NCBI RefSeq assembly: GCF_022201045.2
Contig: NC_068559.1
Location: 24,745,501-24,809,500 of the forward strand
Length of the DNA: 64,000 bases
From: Citrus sinensis
Lineage: Eukaryota; Streptophyta; Magnoliopsida; Sapindales; Rutaceae
Reading direction: 5' to 3'
Shown: positions 51,248-63,077 of the stretch, piece by piece
Layout of the letters: each line of letters opens with the position of its first letter
Numbering within the stretch: the first letter of the stretch is position 1
The notes under the pieces: model-generated
What the model was told of the DNA's origin: nothing
Database searches by the model: none
The model's input: only the letters and a program-made list of their open reading frames with translations
Translations under genes and position numbers: made by a program

Positions 51248-52968
51248 ATGGGTGTGGACGGTGGTGGAGGCAGGGAGAAAGACAAGGAGAAAGTAAAAGA
51301 AAAGGAGAGAGAAGAGGAACAAGATGGAATGTCCGTACACTCGCCATGCAAAGCTCCCCCGTCCTCTGCCTCTTCTCTTCCCAAGGTCTCCGTCAACTCT
51401 CTCTCTGTTTGTGTGTGTATAATATTAAGATGAAATGATTGTTAATTCAAACGTGCGTTATTGTTTGATGAATGGTGGTTTAATTAGGAGCAATCACAGG
51501 TAGAATTAGAGCTCAGACTGTTGGAAGCTCTCGAGGTTTACCCTCCTGTCAAGCTTCGAGGCATGTTCACTCTTTTTTTTTTTCCCCTTCTGCTTTTATT
51601 ATTTATTTTCGATTAATTAAGATACGTATCCAAATCAAACGCTTTTTGTCTGTCTTTACTTCTGTGAATTTGATTATGATAAATACACCAAGAAAACTGC
51701 CTTCAAACATTACTTTTTTAGTATAAACACGCAGATTTTACTTGAAAAAAATTTAATGGGGTTATGTTTTAGATTGAGCTGCTGTTGAATGGAATCCCCC
51801 TAGGTGGTCAAATAGCAATAAAATAAATAAAATTCACTACTAACCCTATCTATGATAGCTGGAATCCTTGCCGCTGTTTCCACTCTCATGCTTGAACTTG
51901 CTGGCTATTATACAGCTTATAAAGTTCCAACTCAGGTAGCTCATTTCATGTTATGGTAATCATATAGTCAGCTTGATAATTATGTAATTGAAATATGTCA
52001 CTAGTTTTTATTTTGTGAGAAGATGGTTGCATCTTCAATTTAGTGCTTCATATTTGGAAGTGCATAACATTGTCAAAAATTTGTTTTCAAGCAGGTATAC
52101 ACCGTCACTTTGTCCTTTATGGTCTCATGGAATTTCTGCGAAGAAGGTTTGTTGTGCTTCATGTTTATGCTTTCTTATAACTTGTCCAAGGTTTTAGTGA
52201 GATTTCTGCAAATCTTCAATTTCCCTTGCCTTTTGTTTTTCTTTTTCATCACTCTCGGCCAAGCTTTTTGTCGCAGATTTGACCGACACTTCGCTCCGGA
52301 TGAGGTTTTGCAGTTGCTGGATCGGTTCTACAACCTGGATATGCTGGTACTTTATTAATTTAACAATTGAAGTGTACAATCATTTCACTTGCTAGCTTAA
52401 TACTAAAACTGGAAATAGTAAAAATGGACCTCTGGTTAGTTAGTTGTTTTAGTGCCTTTATAGGTTGATAAGTGTAACTGTGAATCTAATTTGAATTAGT
52501 TAATACAAATGGGTCAGTTCACATATTGCTATTACGTGCCTGTGTGCAGCTGCACATGCTCTTGACTAAGTTAGATAAACAGTTAAAATGTCCATAAACA
52601 CAGGATGGGGTAAGTATAACTGGGAAGTATGAGAATCCTAGTGTGAGTATTCTGTATATTGGCAAAATTGTTAGTGGTTCTGCTCATTAGGAAGTTGGAT
52701 AGTTGAAACAGTGAATGGAATAAATAAAGAAAGAAAGAAAGCTGAAAATTTAGAATTACATGATACTGTTTAATCTTCACTTTTCAGTATGACATGGTTT
52801 GCTGCGTGATTTTGGTTTTGTTTTTGCTTTTTCCCTCTTTCTTTTAAAGCTTCCTTGCTAATATTTCTTTTCCAAATTCAGAAACCGGATGATGAGGAGA
52901 TGGAAATCCTGAATCATGAGGAAGATTTTTGCTTGCCACAAAGTTATTTTGACAAGGAAGAATCTTAA
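51248..52968 (+). CDS. EAF7: EAF7/MRGBP (CT20) chromatin-complex subunit
   Basis: EAF7/MRGBP proteins are small subunits of the NuA4/TIP60 histone acetyltransferase complex. Five exons join in frame to 139 residues: 51248-51385, 51488-51560, 52095-52146, 52277-52346 and 52882-52968. The N-terminus is glycine-rich and then strongly charged (REKDKEKVKEKEREEE). The conserved core runs LELRLLEALEVYPPVKLRGIHRHFVLYGLMEFLRR, then APDEVLQLLDRFYNLDMLKP and the acidic EEDFCLPQSYF tail, the full family core. Intron 2 must start with GC (GAG|GCATGT) to keep the highly conserved KLRGIHRH continuous, so it is a GC-AG intron. The other introns are GT-AG. Family sizes in plants are similar. The start is the first ATG of the frame, and no second copy is present. 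Confidence 0.85.
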
Positions 52969-54369
52969 TAGGCAGTTTTGATGTATATATATATATATTT
53001 AATTTTAAGTCGGTATATCTTGTCTTAGGTTCCTTTTTCTGTGGCAATGTTCTCGATTATGTTTAAGAATGTTCATAGAAATCAAGGCCCAAGCTTTAGG
53101 ATAACATAGCGCTGCTTTAGAATTTGATGCAATTCATAGTAGTTGCCCTTGGAGGCATTCTCTGTTTTCTCTTTCATTGGTAAAATAAAATCATGAAAGC
53201 CGTAGTGCATAAGAATATTATGTTTAGAGAGGAGAAGAAATAAGAGAGGAGATGAATTCCTAGTCAATCCGGACAACAGAATTGAGATTGACTTTCTTTT
53301 TACCTTATTTTCTTTTCATCTCTCTCCTTTCCATTCTTCTCTTCTCTTCTTATTTTTGACAACCAAATCCAGGCTTAGTACATAGGATTCTCTTGTTATA
53401 TTCATCAAAATCTTCCAGATAAAAGAAATGCAGCTTATGTTGGCGAGGAATAAATGTGGCTAAACAAATGTATATATCAAACCTTTGTCGTTGTTAGCTT
53501 GTTTTTTTAATCCCCTCTAAGGGATATTCATTCACCCATTCAACTGATTGTTTTATTCGTGAATGAAAGTTCCCTTTTGTCTAATCTGATGTGTTTGAAT
53601 TATACAAATGAAGCCCTGGAAACTCCCTAATTGAAATGGCAAACGGGAATGTGTCTTGTGGTGACTCGGGATAAATAACATACCCACACGGGGCTTTGAC
53701 TGTTCTCAGTTTCGTAATATGCGTTTTCTTAGTCCACTGACGGATCCCACATTGACTTGTTAAAATCCTTAGCAAATGATTAAATGCGAATAGCAAAGCA
53801 ATTCGCTTTATTACAATTGCAAGTAATCTCACTCTGTTGTATTACACATCATGATATACATACAAAGTCGACGCATTAACCACGTATCCAGAAAGAGTAG
53901 AAAGAGAAGCTCACATACAAAGCAGTGATTCAAAGTTCAAACCTGCTGTGTTCCATTTTTGGCTTCCTTTTTCGGTGAATTTGATTGAACTGTTTAAGCC
54001 ACGATTGGTGTGGCACCATGTACAATTAGATAAGCATTATTGTAGAAGTGATCACAGAGTAGAAGCGATGCAATACTGTACGCAGTGGAAGGAAAAGATT
54101 CCAATTTTTTTTTTTTTGACAGTTTATAAGAGAGAACAATAAGCAAAGGAGAAAAGGGAAAAATAATAAATGAAAAATGGAAAAGAAAGAACAACTGATG
54201 GAATTTATCATCTGCTTCGCCAGGACTAGAAAGATGAGTAGCATCATTTTCGTAAAATGAGCACAATTTTCAATCCAATCCTATTGGGATAAAAGCTGAA
54301 TGATGATGCCACGTATATATAAAGTAGTTGAACTTCCAATTGTCCTGTGTTGGGCTTCCAGCCTCCTCC
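52969..54369. other. Intergenic region between EAF7 and 14-3-3 genes (convergent)
   Basis: Both genes end toward this region. It contains a TA tract just after the EAF7 stop (52985-52998), a short GAAA tract near 52728-52740 inside the preceding intron border zone, and unremarkable AT-rich DNA. No gene or mobile element end is supported. Confidence 0.4.
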
Positions 54370-56391
54370 TCAATGCTGCTGAACCAACTACAGATTAACT
54401 TAGAAGCCAGAGGCAAAAACAATTTGCTACGGGAACAAAATGAATCATATTAAAAAACATACCTCGGCTTCAGCAGCTGGCTTGGAATCTTCAGCTTTAA
54501 AGTTATCTTCACCTGCACATTAGTTGCAATGCATGCTCATTAGTGAAAACATATTCTCCCGTCATAGAAGAAATCAAAACAGCGAGCGAAACCTATTATT
54601 GGCGCTAGCATAAAATGACCAGCAAACAGAGTGGTGGTTCCTGATCAATCAATTTCAGCAACTTCAGTCTACGACATATATAAATGCATATTACCTCCAT
54701 CTTCGGGCAAATCGGAAGTCCAGAGGGTGAGGTTATCTCTCAACAGCTGCATAATTAGGGTGCTGTCCTTGTATGATTCCTCACTTAGGGTGTCCAGCTC
54801 TGCAATTGCCTCATCAAAAGCTTGTTTAGCCAAATGGCACGCTCTGCATATTTTGGAAACAAAATAATTCATCATAAAAGGTTGAGCAAACTATACTGCT
54901 AGGATTAAACAGCCTTAAATAACAAAAGACGACAGTACCTTTCAGGAGAGTTCATGATCTCATAGTAGAATACTGAAAAGTTGAGAGCAAGGCCAAGTCG
55001 GATGGGGTGGGTTGAAGGAAGATCTTTGTTGGCAGTGGCAGATGCAGCCTACAAGGATAAATATGCAACAACGTCAAGAGGGAGGGAGCATCACCGGATG
55101 AGAGAATTAAATAATGCTTGATGAATGTGAATATGCTCAACACTTTTTATATGTATGTGAAATAGATGCCTGGTGGACGTGCCTCATAGCCCTTCAACGA
55201 CTGCTCAGCTGCCTCTTTTCTTTCCTGGTCAACCTTGAACTCTGCTAGATACCGGTAGTAGTCACCTTTCCTGAATAGAAATCAATTATGATTGGACCAA
55301 TTATTAATCTTCCAATCATACGAGATTAATCATAGAATTATTAATGTCCTGGAAAAATTCTAAAATTCATATACCAACAATTCCATTCCATGTGCTTAAA
55401 GCAAAAGATGTAAAATGCAAGATCTCATCACATGACTCTGAGTCTCGTCTTAGACCCCATCTCTTCAGTAGGGCCAAGCAATTTAATCAAAGTGCCTCCA
55501 ACTTATAAGTCCACCACTTATACAAGAGGCCGGAAAAAGGAACAATTACTCAAGCACAACTATTCTCCTATTGAATAACCCTTTTGCATATTATGTGTGT
55601 GTTTGTCTGTCTATACATACACACATACCCTACAATAGCGGATAAGTTATAGCAGATAACTATATTTGAATCTGTAAATGGGAAATGATAAAAAGTCAAT
55701 CAACGGCATGAACAGACACCGAGCTTCATATAAGATAATGGGAGCATAAAGAAATCTAACATAATATTAGTGCAAATGACTCACATCTTGTAGTAGAAAA
55801 CGGTGGCTTCTCCAGAGGTGGAAGAAGGGATCAAGTGCTTGTCAATGATAGTCAAAATGTCACCACAGATCTTGGAAAGCTCCTCCTCTACCTTGTGGCG
55901 GTAACCCTTGATTAGCTTCACATTGTGCTCGTTTCCCTTAGACTCTTCCTTCTGCTCTATCGAAGACATAATGCGCCACGAAGCTCGCCTTGCACCAATC
56001 ACATTCTTGTACCCCACCGACAGGAGATTCCTCTCCTCCACTGTCATCTCACAACCAAGCTTCGCAACCTTTTTCATACTCTCAACCATTTCTGCACCCA
56101 CGTAACCCACAAAATAATAATAATAATAGAAAGTTTAAGATATTTACGTAAGCATTATATGTACCACTCACAAGTACAAACTGATATGACGTGTTGTATC
56201 ATCATCATCATCATATGTTTCATATTATACGTACAGCATTACTAGTAGCAATAATAAATCAAATAAAATCAACAATGGCATGGCGGATCATTAGGTAAAT
56301 GAATGAGAATGAGACCTTCATAACGCTCGGCTTGCTCGGCGAGCTTGGCCATGTAAACGTGAGTCTCTCTCTCCTTCTCCGTCGTGGACAT
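54370..56391 (-). CDS. 14-3-3 protein, epsilon class (GF14 iota-like)
   Basis: 14-3-3 dimers bind phosphoserine and phosphothreonine motifs in the cytosol and nucleus and regulate many signalling and metabolic enzymes. Exons on the minus strand: 56316-56391, 55785-56091, 55183-55270, 54939-55048, 54695-54843, 54463-54512 and a short last exon at 54370-54387, which join to 265 residues. Family signatures are all present: [84 protein letters not shown]. The phosphate-binding Lys, Arg, Arg and Tyr residues are therefore kept. A six-intron layout and the sequence resemble Arabidopsis GF14 iota (GRF12) of the epsilon group. The third intron starts with GC (GAG|GCACGT) if the conserved KGYEAAS is to be read through. 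The last exon (LVQQH) is the least certain part; reading on past GAG without splicing would also stop soon. Confidence 0.93.
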
Positions 56392-56507
56392 TGTAAATGT
56401 AACGCGAGAGAGATAGGAATTGGTTTTTTTTTAAAAAAGAAAGCTTTATTATATGTTATTTTTCAAAGGAGGTTGAAATGAGAGCGGTGCGAAGGAAAAG
56501 GAGGGGT

Positions 56508-56515
56508 TTTATATA
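56508..56515 (-). promoter_or_regulatory. TATA box of the 14-3-3 gene
   Basis: On the minus strand TATATAAA stands about 117 bases before the ATG at 56391, and a pyrimidine-rich leader follows it. This is a good match in both sequence and spacing. Confidence 0.6.
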
Positions 56516-57764
56516 GAGTTGTTGGGGGAAGGAGGGGGTGATGTTAAAGATCGAGCAAGTTGGGGGAAACAAAAGACCGGATCTGGACCGTCCGTTTGGG
56601 AAGGTTTGTTTCAATGTGTGAGCGCGCTATTCGGTGATCATGTGATTTATTTTAGTTTTAGAGGAGGATATTGCCACGCCTGCCTGCCTGCCTGCCTGCC
56701 CCGCTTATTGTTGGAATTGGAATTGGATGCTATTTTGTTTTTGTTTTTATTTATTTTTTAGCTTGGATTTGTTCAATCACTTCTGTCGGAGGGGCTGGTT
56801 TGTGATTTCACAACTGCACCGAGTTTTGGCGCCCCCCCCCCCCCCCCCCCCAAAATCCTTTAAAATTTGTCATTCTTGAACCTTAGCTACTTCAGAAATA
56901 GACAGTTGGAACCCTTCAAGTTCAATTAGTCAAATTTAAATTTTGGAATAAGGCTTAGGATTAATATAGTACAGATCTAGCTGAAATGGTGGGATCTAAT
57001 GTCCAATTCCGGAAGATCAAATAAGAATGAAGTTAACAATGTAGACTTTGTTCTTCATTCAAGTTTCATGAACAACTTTCAGAAATTGTGTATGATTTAA
57101 ATTTGTGTTTAAAAGTGTGTTTCTTATACTTAGTTTTATATACATATATATATATATATAGTCTCATTGAAAAAATTAAAAAAAAAAAAACAGTTGTTTT
57201 ATTATTTCATAATTTTAAATAATCTCTGATAGTTATAATTAGGATTTAATTCTAAAAATATTTCAATCAAACGTATTTTTCTCGACGTAAATTTAAATAA
57301 TTACGTTCCAATAATGAGGCAAACAATCTCTTATTTTGTCAATGCTTAAATTTAGAATGGACAAACTTTTCGAGGGAAGTTTTTTATATGGATTAACAGC
57401 GTTAATGGGTTTTAGTTGGAATTGATATGTGTGGAATGCAAATGCATGCATGTTTGCTCATTTTTGCCGTTTTTATCTTTGAATCATTCGACGTGAATAA
57501 AGTAATTCAAGATGCCAAATTGCCAGCGAACAAATCCAATCTAAATCTCATCTCATATTTTTTTTTTAGCATGAATAAATCCACCGGCACTCGCATTACT
57601 CCTTATCATCTTCATAATAAATTATTTTGCAAGTGTTTTTCATTCATGTTTCAACTTCACCGATTCTTGTCAATTTGTCCCACCATGAATATGCTGTCGT
57701 CCCGACTCCCTGAATTCCCATTTACATTCTAATAATATTAATTGACCAGTCGCTAACGGCAGAT
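56516..57764. other. Promoter region of the 14-3-3 gene and spacer to the tRNA
   Basis: It holds a CCTG microsatellite of about five units near 56680-56699, a run of 20 C at 56832-56851, a TA tract near 57140 and AT-rich DNA. No gene is supported. Confidence 0.4.
56832..56851. repeat. Poly-C tract, 20 bases
   Basis: Twenty uninterrupted C residues, rare in an AT-rich plant genome. On the minus strand it could form a G-quadruplex and on the plus strand an i-motif. Its exact length is vulnerable to sequencing error. Confidence 0.85.
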
Positions 57765-57837
57765 GGGGATGTAGCTCAAATGGTAGAGCGCTCGCTTTGC
57801 ATGCGAGAGGTACAGGGTTCGATCCCCTGCATCTCCA
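57765..57837 (+). tRNA. tRNA-Ala (anticodon TGC)
   Basis: The 73-base gene folds into a full cloverleaf. The acceptor stem GGGGATG pairs with CATCTCC, including one G-U pair, and the discriminator base is A. The A box is TAGCTCAAATGG and the B box is GGTTCGATCC. The anticodon stem CTCGC/GCGAG encloses TTTGCAT, giving anticodon TGC for GCN codons, chiefly GCA. No intron is present and CCA is not encoded, as in a nuclear gene. A T5 run follows at 57854-57858. Confidence 0.96.
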
Positions 57838-57853
57838 ATTTAGTTTAAAAATA

Positions 57854-57858
57854 TTTTT
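57854..57858 (+). terminator. Pol III terminator of the tRNA-Ala gene
   Basis: Five T residues lie 17 bases after the mature 3' end, a normal spacing for RNA polymerase III release. Confidence 0.6.
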
Positions 57859-59373
57859 GTGAACGTTCAATCCCCAGAAATGCAAATCACAGCCTGGAAA
57901 TGCTTCATGATTCTTGAATCAGCCGCTACTAATAATAAACTTATGCAATATTTCAGAAGAGCTCTTATAAGCTCAGTCAATAGAATGATATTATTATTCA
58001 ACAAATTAATATTTCGGACATGGCAAACAAAACTTTTTACTAACATTTGTACATAGTATGTGAAGTAACTGGCTAAATATGGTTCCGAACTTGAATTGCC
58101 ATGATTATCCGGATTCCATTTCCACGGGGTAACTCTGGATGAATTATCTTGATTATGTAAGAAAGATGTGAAACGTGCGTGGTCAATAGATGATTCTTCA
58201 TGGTCGTGGGGATTGGGAAGATGGACTTCTTGTTCCTTCTTTTGCTATTGGTCTTGTCTTTGGAGGTTTAATAGACGAGTCAGACAGAGGCAGCGACACC
58301 ATTTACTGAAGTTGAAGGAGCACTTGCCTGAGGCCGTGCAGTGAAAAATGGCCCAAATCTACCTTTGGATATGTAGTTTTTGCTTCTCACCAGGAGAAGG
58401 AGATAATGAGTTCATTTTTTTAAAGCGTTTTGATTTGATTTGATTTGTCACATATTTTGTCGATGGAAATGGAATATTCTTTCCTACCATGACAGGAAGG
58501 AGCCATTTAATCGATTGTTTGTTTGTCAGTTTCGTTTTTACTCACGTCTTCATATTTACTTAATTAATTTGGTCCTTAAATTACTGCGCGACTTTCGTGT
58601 TCATTAGTTTTCGAAATCGATCTGCATTTGCTTGCTATGATCTTTTAATTACTTGAAGCTCAAATTGGTTTGGATGAAGAGCTGTCGTCGTTTAGTGATG
58701 ACTGATGAGAATGCTCAAATGGTGGCTCCTTGCTAATATTGCTTAGTGAGCTTCGTGGGTTGAATTTGATGACTGATGCCCTTTTCTTACTTGGAACTTT
58801 TTCGCCTCTTGAGGCAGCAGGGGTACCGGTTTAACTTAGCATACTATCAGGATTAATATGGTTAATTAATTAGCTCGCTGGGGTAAGTATCTTTGTTGGC
58901 GCATGACGTTAATTTTAGTTATTGTGTTTAATGAATGTGGTTAGTCAATGTTAAAATTATGCAAGCTTGTTTTAGTTATTTACGCGTTTGATGAGTCTCT
59001 TTTCGTGTATTCTGTGTTGGATGAGTTTTTGCTTGCCTGACATATCACACATTCATGGTGTACACATTTTTTATTATAAACCCCAGCACATATGCTTCGT
59101 TTGGGCGTCCCCAAAACTAAAATTTAGTTGCAACAGCTAGCTTACTATCAAATAATATGAGATAATGTTAGAACTTGGTCAACAAGCTAGCAAATAGTCT
59201 TTTAATATACCACAAGTAATATTACTGCAATACACGTGTCTTCAGGAGGTAAGCTAGTAGCATTTATACCCTAGCAAGCACATTTGCTTTCGTCTGTATT
59301 ATATCCAGTCCCCATTCTCCAGTCTTTGAATCTAATTTTATCTTAGAAGCCAAACAGCTAAAGACCAGCGAGA
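57859..59373. other. Intergenic region after the tRNA
   Basis: About 1.5 kb of AT-rich DNA with TTTGATTTGATTTG-like low-complexity sequence near 58430. I looked for conserved plant miRNA sequences and recognised none. No gene is supported. Confidence 0.4.
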
Positions 59374-59547
59374 ATGGCGTTCACCGAGCTTATTACTTTC
59401 AGCAATACGTGTGTTCTTCTATCTCTAGCGCTAACCTTATCATCAAGTGGCATCTTCCTGATGCATGTTGAAATGACTACATATATTCTTGGACTCAAAC
59501 GGAGCAATGGTAGTGACCCTTTATTACTTGCGCCAGCTGCTGCATGA
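59374..59547 (+). CDS. Possible small protein, 57 residues, one hydrophobic segment
   Basis: A short frame opening with AGAATGGCG, a good plant start context, and reading MAFTELITFSNTCVLLSLAL, then a hydrophilic middle (GLKRSNGSD) and an alanine-rich end. Residues 12-30 are hydrophobic enough for a signal anchor or a single membrane helix. The frame is locally less AT-rich than its surroundings. I do not recognise a family. With only 57 codons and no homologue in mind, it may be chance; it could also be the start of a spliced or noncoding transcript. Confidence 0.22.
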   Translation: MAFTELITFSNTCVLLSLALTLSSSGIFLMHVEMTTYILGLKRSNGSDPLLLAPAAA

Positions 59548-61767
59548 TTCGATGTGTCAACGCAAGTGCAGGCAACTTCCAACTTCTAGTCCTCTCTCTG
59601 TGCATCCCTGAGGCTATCTTCATAACATTAACATATATACTCGTCTCGAATCTATGAGCATAGAAGAAGAGATGGCCTTCTTATCTCTTTGGTCTTCAGG
59701 GGGTAGATCGTGTAACCTTTCTTGACGCTGATGAACTTCATTTCTGGACGTAATGGTGATGAACTTCATTTAGTAACCCTTGAATTGTCACCCAAAATTA
59801 AAAAAAGTTGCAGTATGTAACAACTCATGGATTAATTTGCTGTCTATCGTAGTGTTTGTTGGCTTATGCATTATCTAGACATTGTTTAGCACTGTCATCA
59901 AAATTTAATCTCTACCTTTTAATTAAGAAACATTAATTTTCCTTTCTTAGAGTGTAAATCTTTGATTATTGGTATTTGGCATCATCCTATGTTACATCAC
60001 ATGTAACATATAGCAACCTTGAATTATCACCCAAAATTAAAAAAAAAAGTTGCAGCACGTGAGACCTGAGTTGTGACAACTCATGGATTAATTTTCTGGC
60101 TACCCTAGTATTTGTTTGTTTGTGCTAACTCTAGACATTGTTTAGCATTGTCAAATTTTAATCTCTGCCTCTTAATTTACTTCAACTAATTCGTGCATGC
60201 ATTTGATTCTAATTGCTTCTCTTGCTTTCTTCTAACTGTTCAAGTTAATTACTTTTTGTTAATATAATCGTAATGTATCATTTTTGGATTGGATCTATGA
60301 AAACAAATATATTTAAAGTTAATATTTAATTATTAATTAGTAGGAATTGAATAAGTGAGACAAATAAAATTAGTGCACTGTCACATTATTATACTTGACT
60401 TTACTCAATATTTATAAATTTACCAATAATCAAATAAATAAATATTTAATGTAAGAAAACTGACAAATACTCAAGGAAAGGTTAGTTATCATCCTCCCTG
60501 AAATTATTCGCGTCCATGTTTTTAGCCATTTTCAAGTTTAACAAAAGAATCTATACATGAGGATATCAGATACAAGTAAAACAAAGGTTTAGGTGAAACT
60601 ACCATTATCAATTTATTCAAGACATTTAGCCATTTTCAATTTTCAGGAAACTAGCTTCTGCAGTCATTTTACCTATAAAAAAAAAAAAAAAAAAATTTGA
60701 ACTAACGAAACAATGGACAACAGTTAAAAGATCCTAAGTTTTACTGAGATTTTATAGATCATATTACAAATTTTGTAGGTCAAGGTTCAAGTTATCTCTT
60801 GTATTGTGGGAGTATAAAATCGTATTTGGTTTCATGTAAATGAAAAGATTATTCACTTGTTTCTCACTTTTTCTGGGTTTCAAGTGTCTGTGGCCAACTT
60901 TTCTACCTCGCCTGCTAGGTTACCAGATTGTGAAAAAAGCTTACCTGAATCTTCTAAGAAGTATTCTATGCATTTGGTAACACAAACTGTGGTGTGTAAT
61001 AATAACCAACCAGCTTGAGAGACTGATGTGCCTTGTCATCAATTGATATAAAGATCACGGCGTAACAGATATGAAAGCCTCATGAGAGGAACATCTCAAT
61101 TCAGCCACTTTACTATAGTGAAGCTAGTAGAATGGTAATTTTAAACTTGCTTATTAAGTAATTATTATTGACTTTTGAATGTCATAGCTTAATTACAAAG
61201 ATATTACAACAATCAGTACGTTTTAACTATGGCTGGTAATATTGGAAAAAAAAAACCATTTTTTAAAGCACATCCAAATGTCATATCGTAAAGATATAGA
61301 ATGAGGAGAATAAACATTGATAATATATAAATGTTCATAACAAAACTTCTCTAGTTGGCCTCTCCAGTAGAAACTCATCCAAGTAAAGAGAGAAAAAAAT
61401 TCTATGCCGATCAAGTGCACAAGAAGAAATAAAAAATGAAGGGATTGGTTTTTTATACTTTGCAGGAAAGTCATTGTTTCAAAACTGGCAAGTGTAGATT
61501 AAAGTTTATTACATGGAATAGAAAATGGCACACCATATAAATGCAACAAAGTAGCCAAAACTGAACTTTCAATAAGGAATTTTCCATACAGCAATAGTGG
61601 TGGAGCAGGCAACAAAAGCAATATGACTGAGGATCTACTTTTGGCGAACAACATGCAAAAAATCACACCTTTTTCAAAAGTTCTCATGCCATCACTTGCG
61701 CACACTCATGGCCACACCTATTACTAATCTACTATTTCATGTAATATAGTTATATTCATTCAAGACC
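59548..61767. other. AT-rich intergenic DNA with the duplication noted separately
   Basis: Apart from the direct duplication, this region holds a 17-18-base A run near 60677-60694 and scattered short frames without coding character. No gene or element border is supported. Confidence 0.4.
59771..60177. repeat. Diverged direct duplication of about 155 bp
   Basis: The blocks 59771-59925 and 60011-60177 are direct copies. Both contain CACCCAAAATTAAAAAAA, AGTTGCAG, ACAACTCATGGATTAATTT, TCTAGACATTGTTTAGCA and a TTTAATCTCT tail. The second copy has small insertions. They are separated by 85 bases. The pair could be a local tandem duplication or two remnants of one repeat family. Confidence 0.75.
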
Positions 61768-61948
61768 ATATTTATAAAATCATATCAACCATTTTTCATA
61801 AATAATGTGACCTAAGCTACGCATTCTAATATTTACTAACTACCAATATACGAACAGCAATTAGAAAGATTAAAAATGGTTGATATGATTTTATAAATAT
61901 ATGAACAAAAGATTAAAAATGTGACCTAGGCTATGCATTCTAATATTC
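61768..61948. repeat. Perfect 29-bp inverted repeat overlapped by a 30-bp direct repeat
   Basis: Bases 61768-61796 and 61872-61900 are perfect inverted copies (29 of 29), separated by 75 bases. A second unit, 61804-61834, recurs directly at 61918-61948 with two or three changes (AATGTGACCTAAGCTACGC versus AATGTGACCTAGGCTATGC). The arrangement looks like a duplicated segment with one part inverted, or the remains of a small hairpin element. No coding frame is involved. Confidence 0.8.
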
Positions 61949-63077
61949 ATAATTAATTTTTATTTTATTTTAAATTATATCAAGGAAAAATATAATTTTA
62001 CATTTACTAATTTAATTTAGATTTAATTATAACGGATTTTACGTTAGAAATATCATACAATATTTTTTAAAATATAAAATTAGATGAACATTAAATTTAA
62101 AATATAACAACTAAATACACATTTACCCTCAAATAAAATTAGTCGAGCGTTTGTTCCCATCACATTTCTAGTTATAGATCTGCTAGCAATTCCAAAAACA
62201 CGCTAGTCGAAAGGAAGCCAGTTAGCTGTTGATACTTGGTAGTATCGCCGCGGAATTCCACTAGTTTTTTTCTCTCCAAATTCCAATGCTCTGGTGTTTG
62301 CATGGGAAAGTGCCAAACACTTACGATGAAAGAGAAATAAAAATCAATGGTTACCGCTCAAACGAATAAAAAATAAATAAAAGGGGAGAGAGAGAGGGAG
62401 AGAGAAAAGAGTTATAGTGAATGGCCCAGCCCAGGGCGCTCGACTTGGTGTACGGAAGCAGTAATGACTGTTCGGAAAGGTCCCAACTCAAGCCAACCAC
62501 GTGGAGAAACAAGAGGTGAGGGTTATTTGTGACAGAGACAACATGATCGCTAGACGGTAAATGAATCTCCAGCCAGAAAATGGGGTCCCCAAACGAAACA
62601 GCTGTGAAAGAAGAGAAAAGGACCAGACTAAGCCTATGATAATAGCCATTAGGTGTAATGAACGTAAAACATAGGATGGTAGTGTAAATTAGCTGTGTTG
62701 TCGTAAATTTCCTGACATGTAGGGCGGCGCCGTAAATGATTGCAACATATATGTGCAAGCTGTGGGGAGAGCCGAAGAGATGGAGAGAGAGGGAAAGAGA
62801 CCTTTAATGGGGATGGCCATTGCGTTACTAAGTCGCTTTCAACCTGCTACAGTTCTGCTGCTGCTGCAACCACCGGGCTAGCTACTGTCAAGTGTCAACA
62901 TGGCTACGACTGTCAACATTGACGACGAAGTTTCACCTCTTTTTACACAATGAATGTTCGTGTTTCCCTGCTCTGCCCACTGACCTCCTTTAGGGTGAGT
63001 TTAGTTACGAAATCTATCCAATAATACTGTATTTACGGTGTATTTACTTCGTAGAATGAGTAATTAAAATAGATTAA
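61949..63077. other. Intergenic region, no gene supported
   Basis: AT-rich to 62150, then more balanced from 62160 to 63000 with GA-rich tracts (62384-62405 and 62778-62800). The balanced part may be the promoter or leader of a gene beyond the window, but no exon can be supported. Confidence 0.35.

Noticed and set aside
62351-62758. 135-codon minus-strand frame
   Set aside because: It depends on GA-rich low-complexity sequence read as leucine/serine-rich protein; no domain or splice support.
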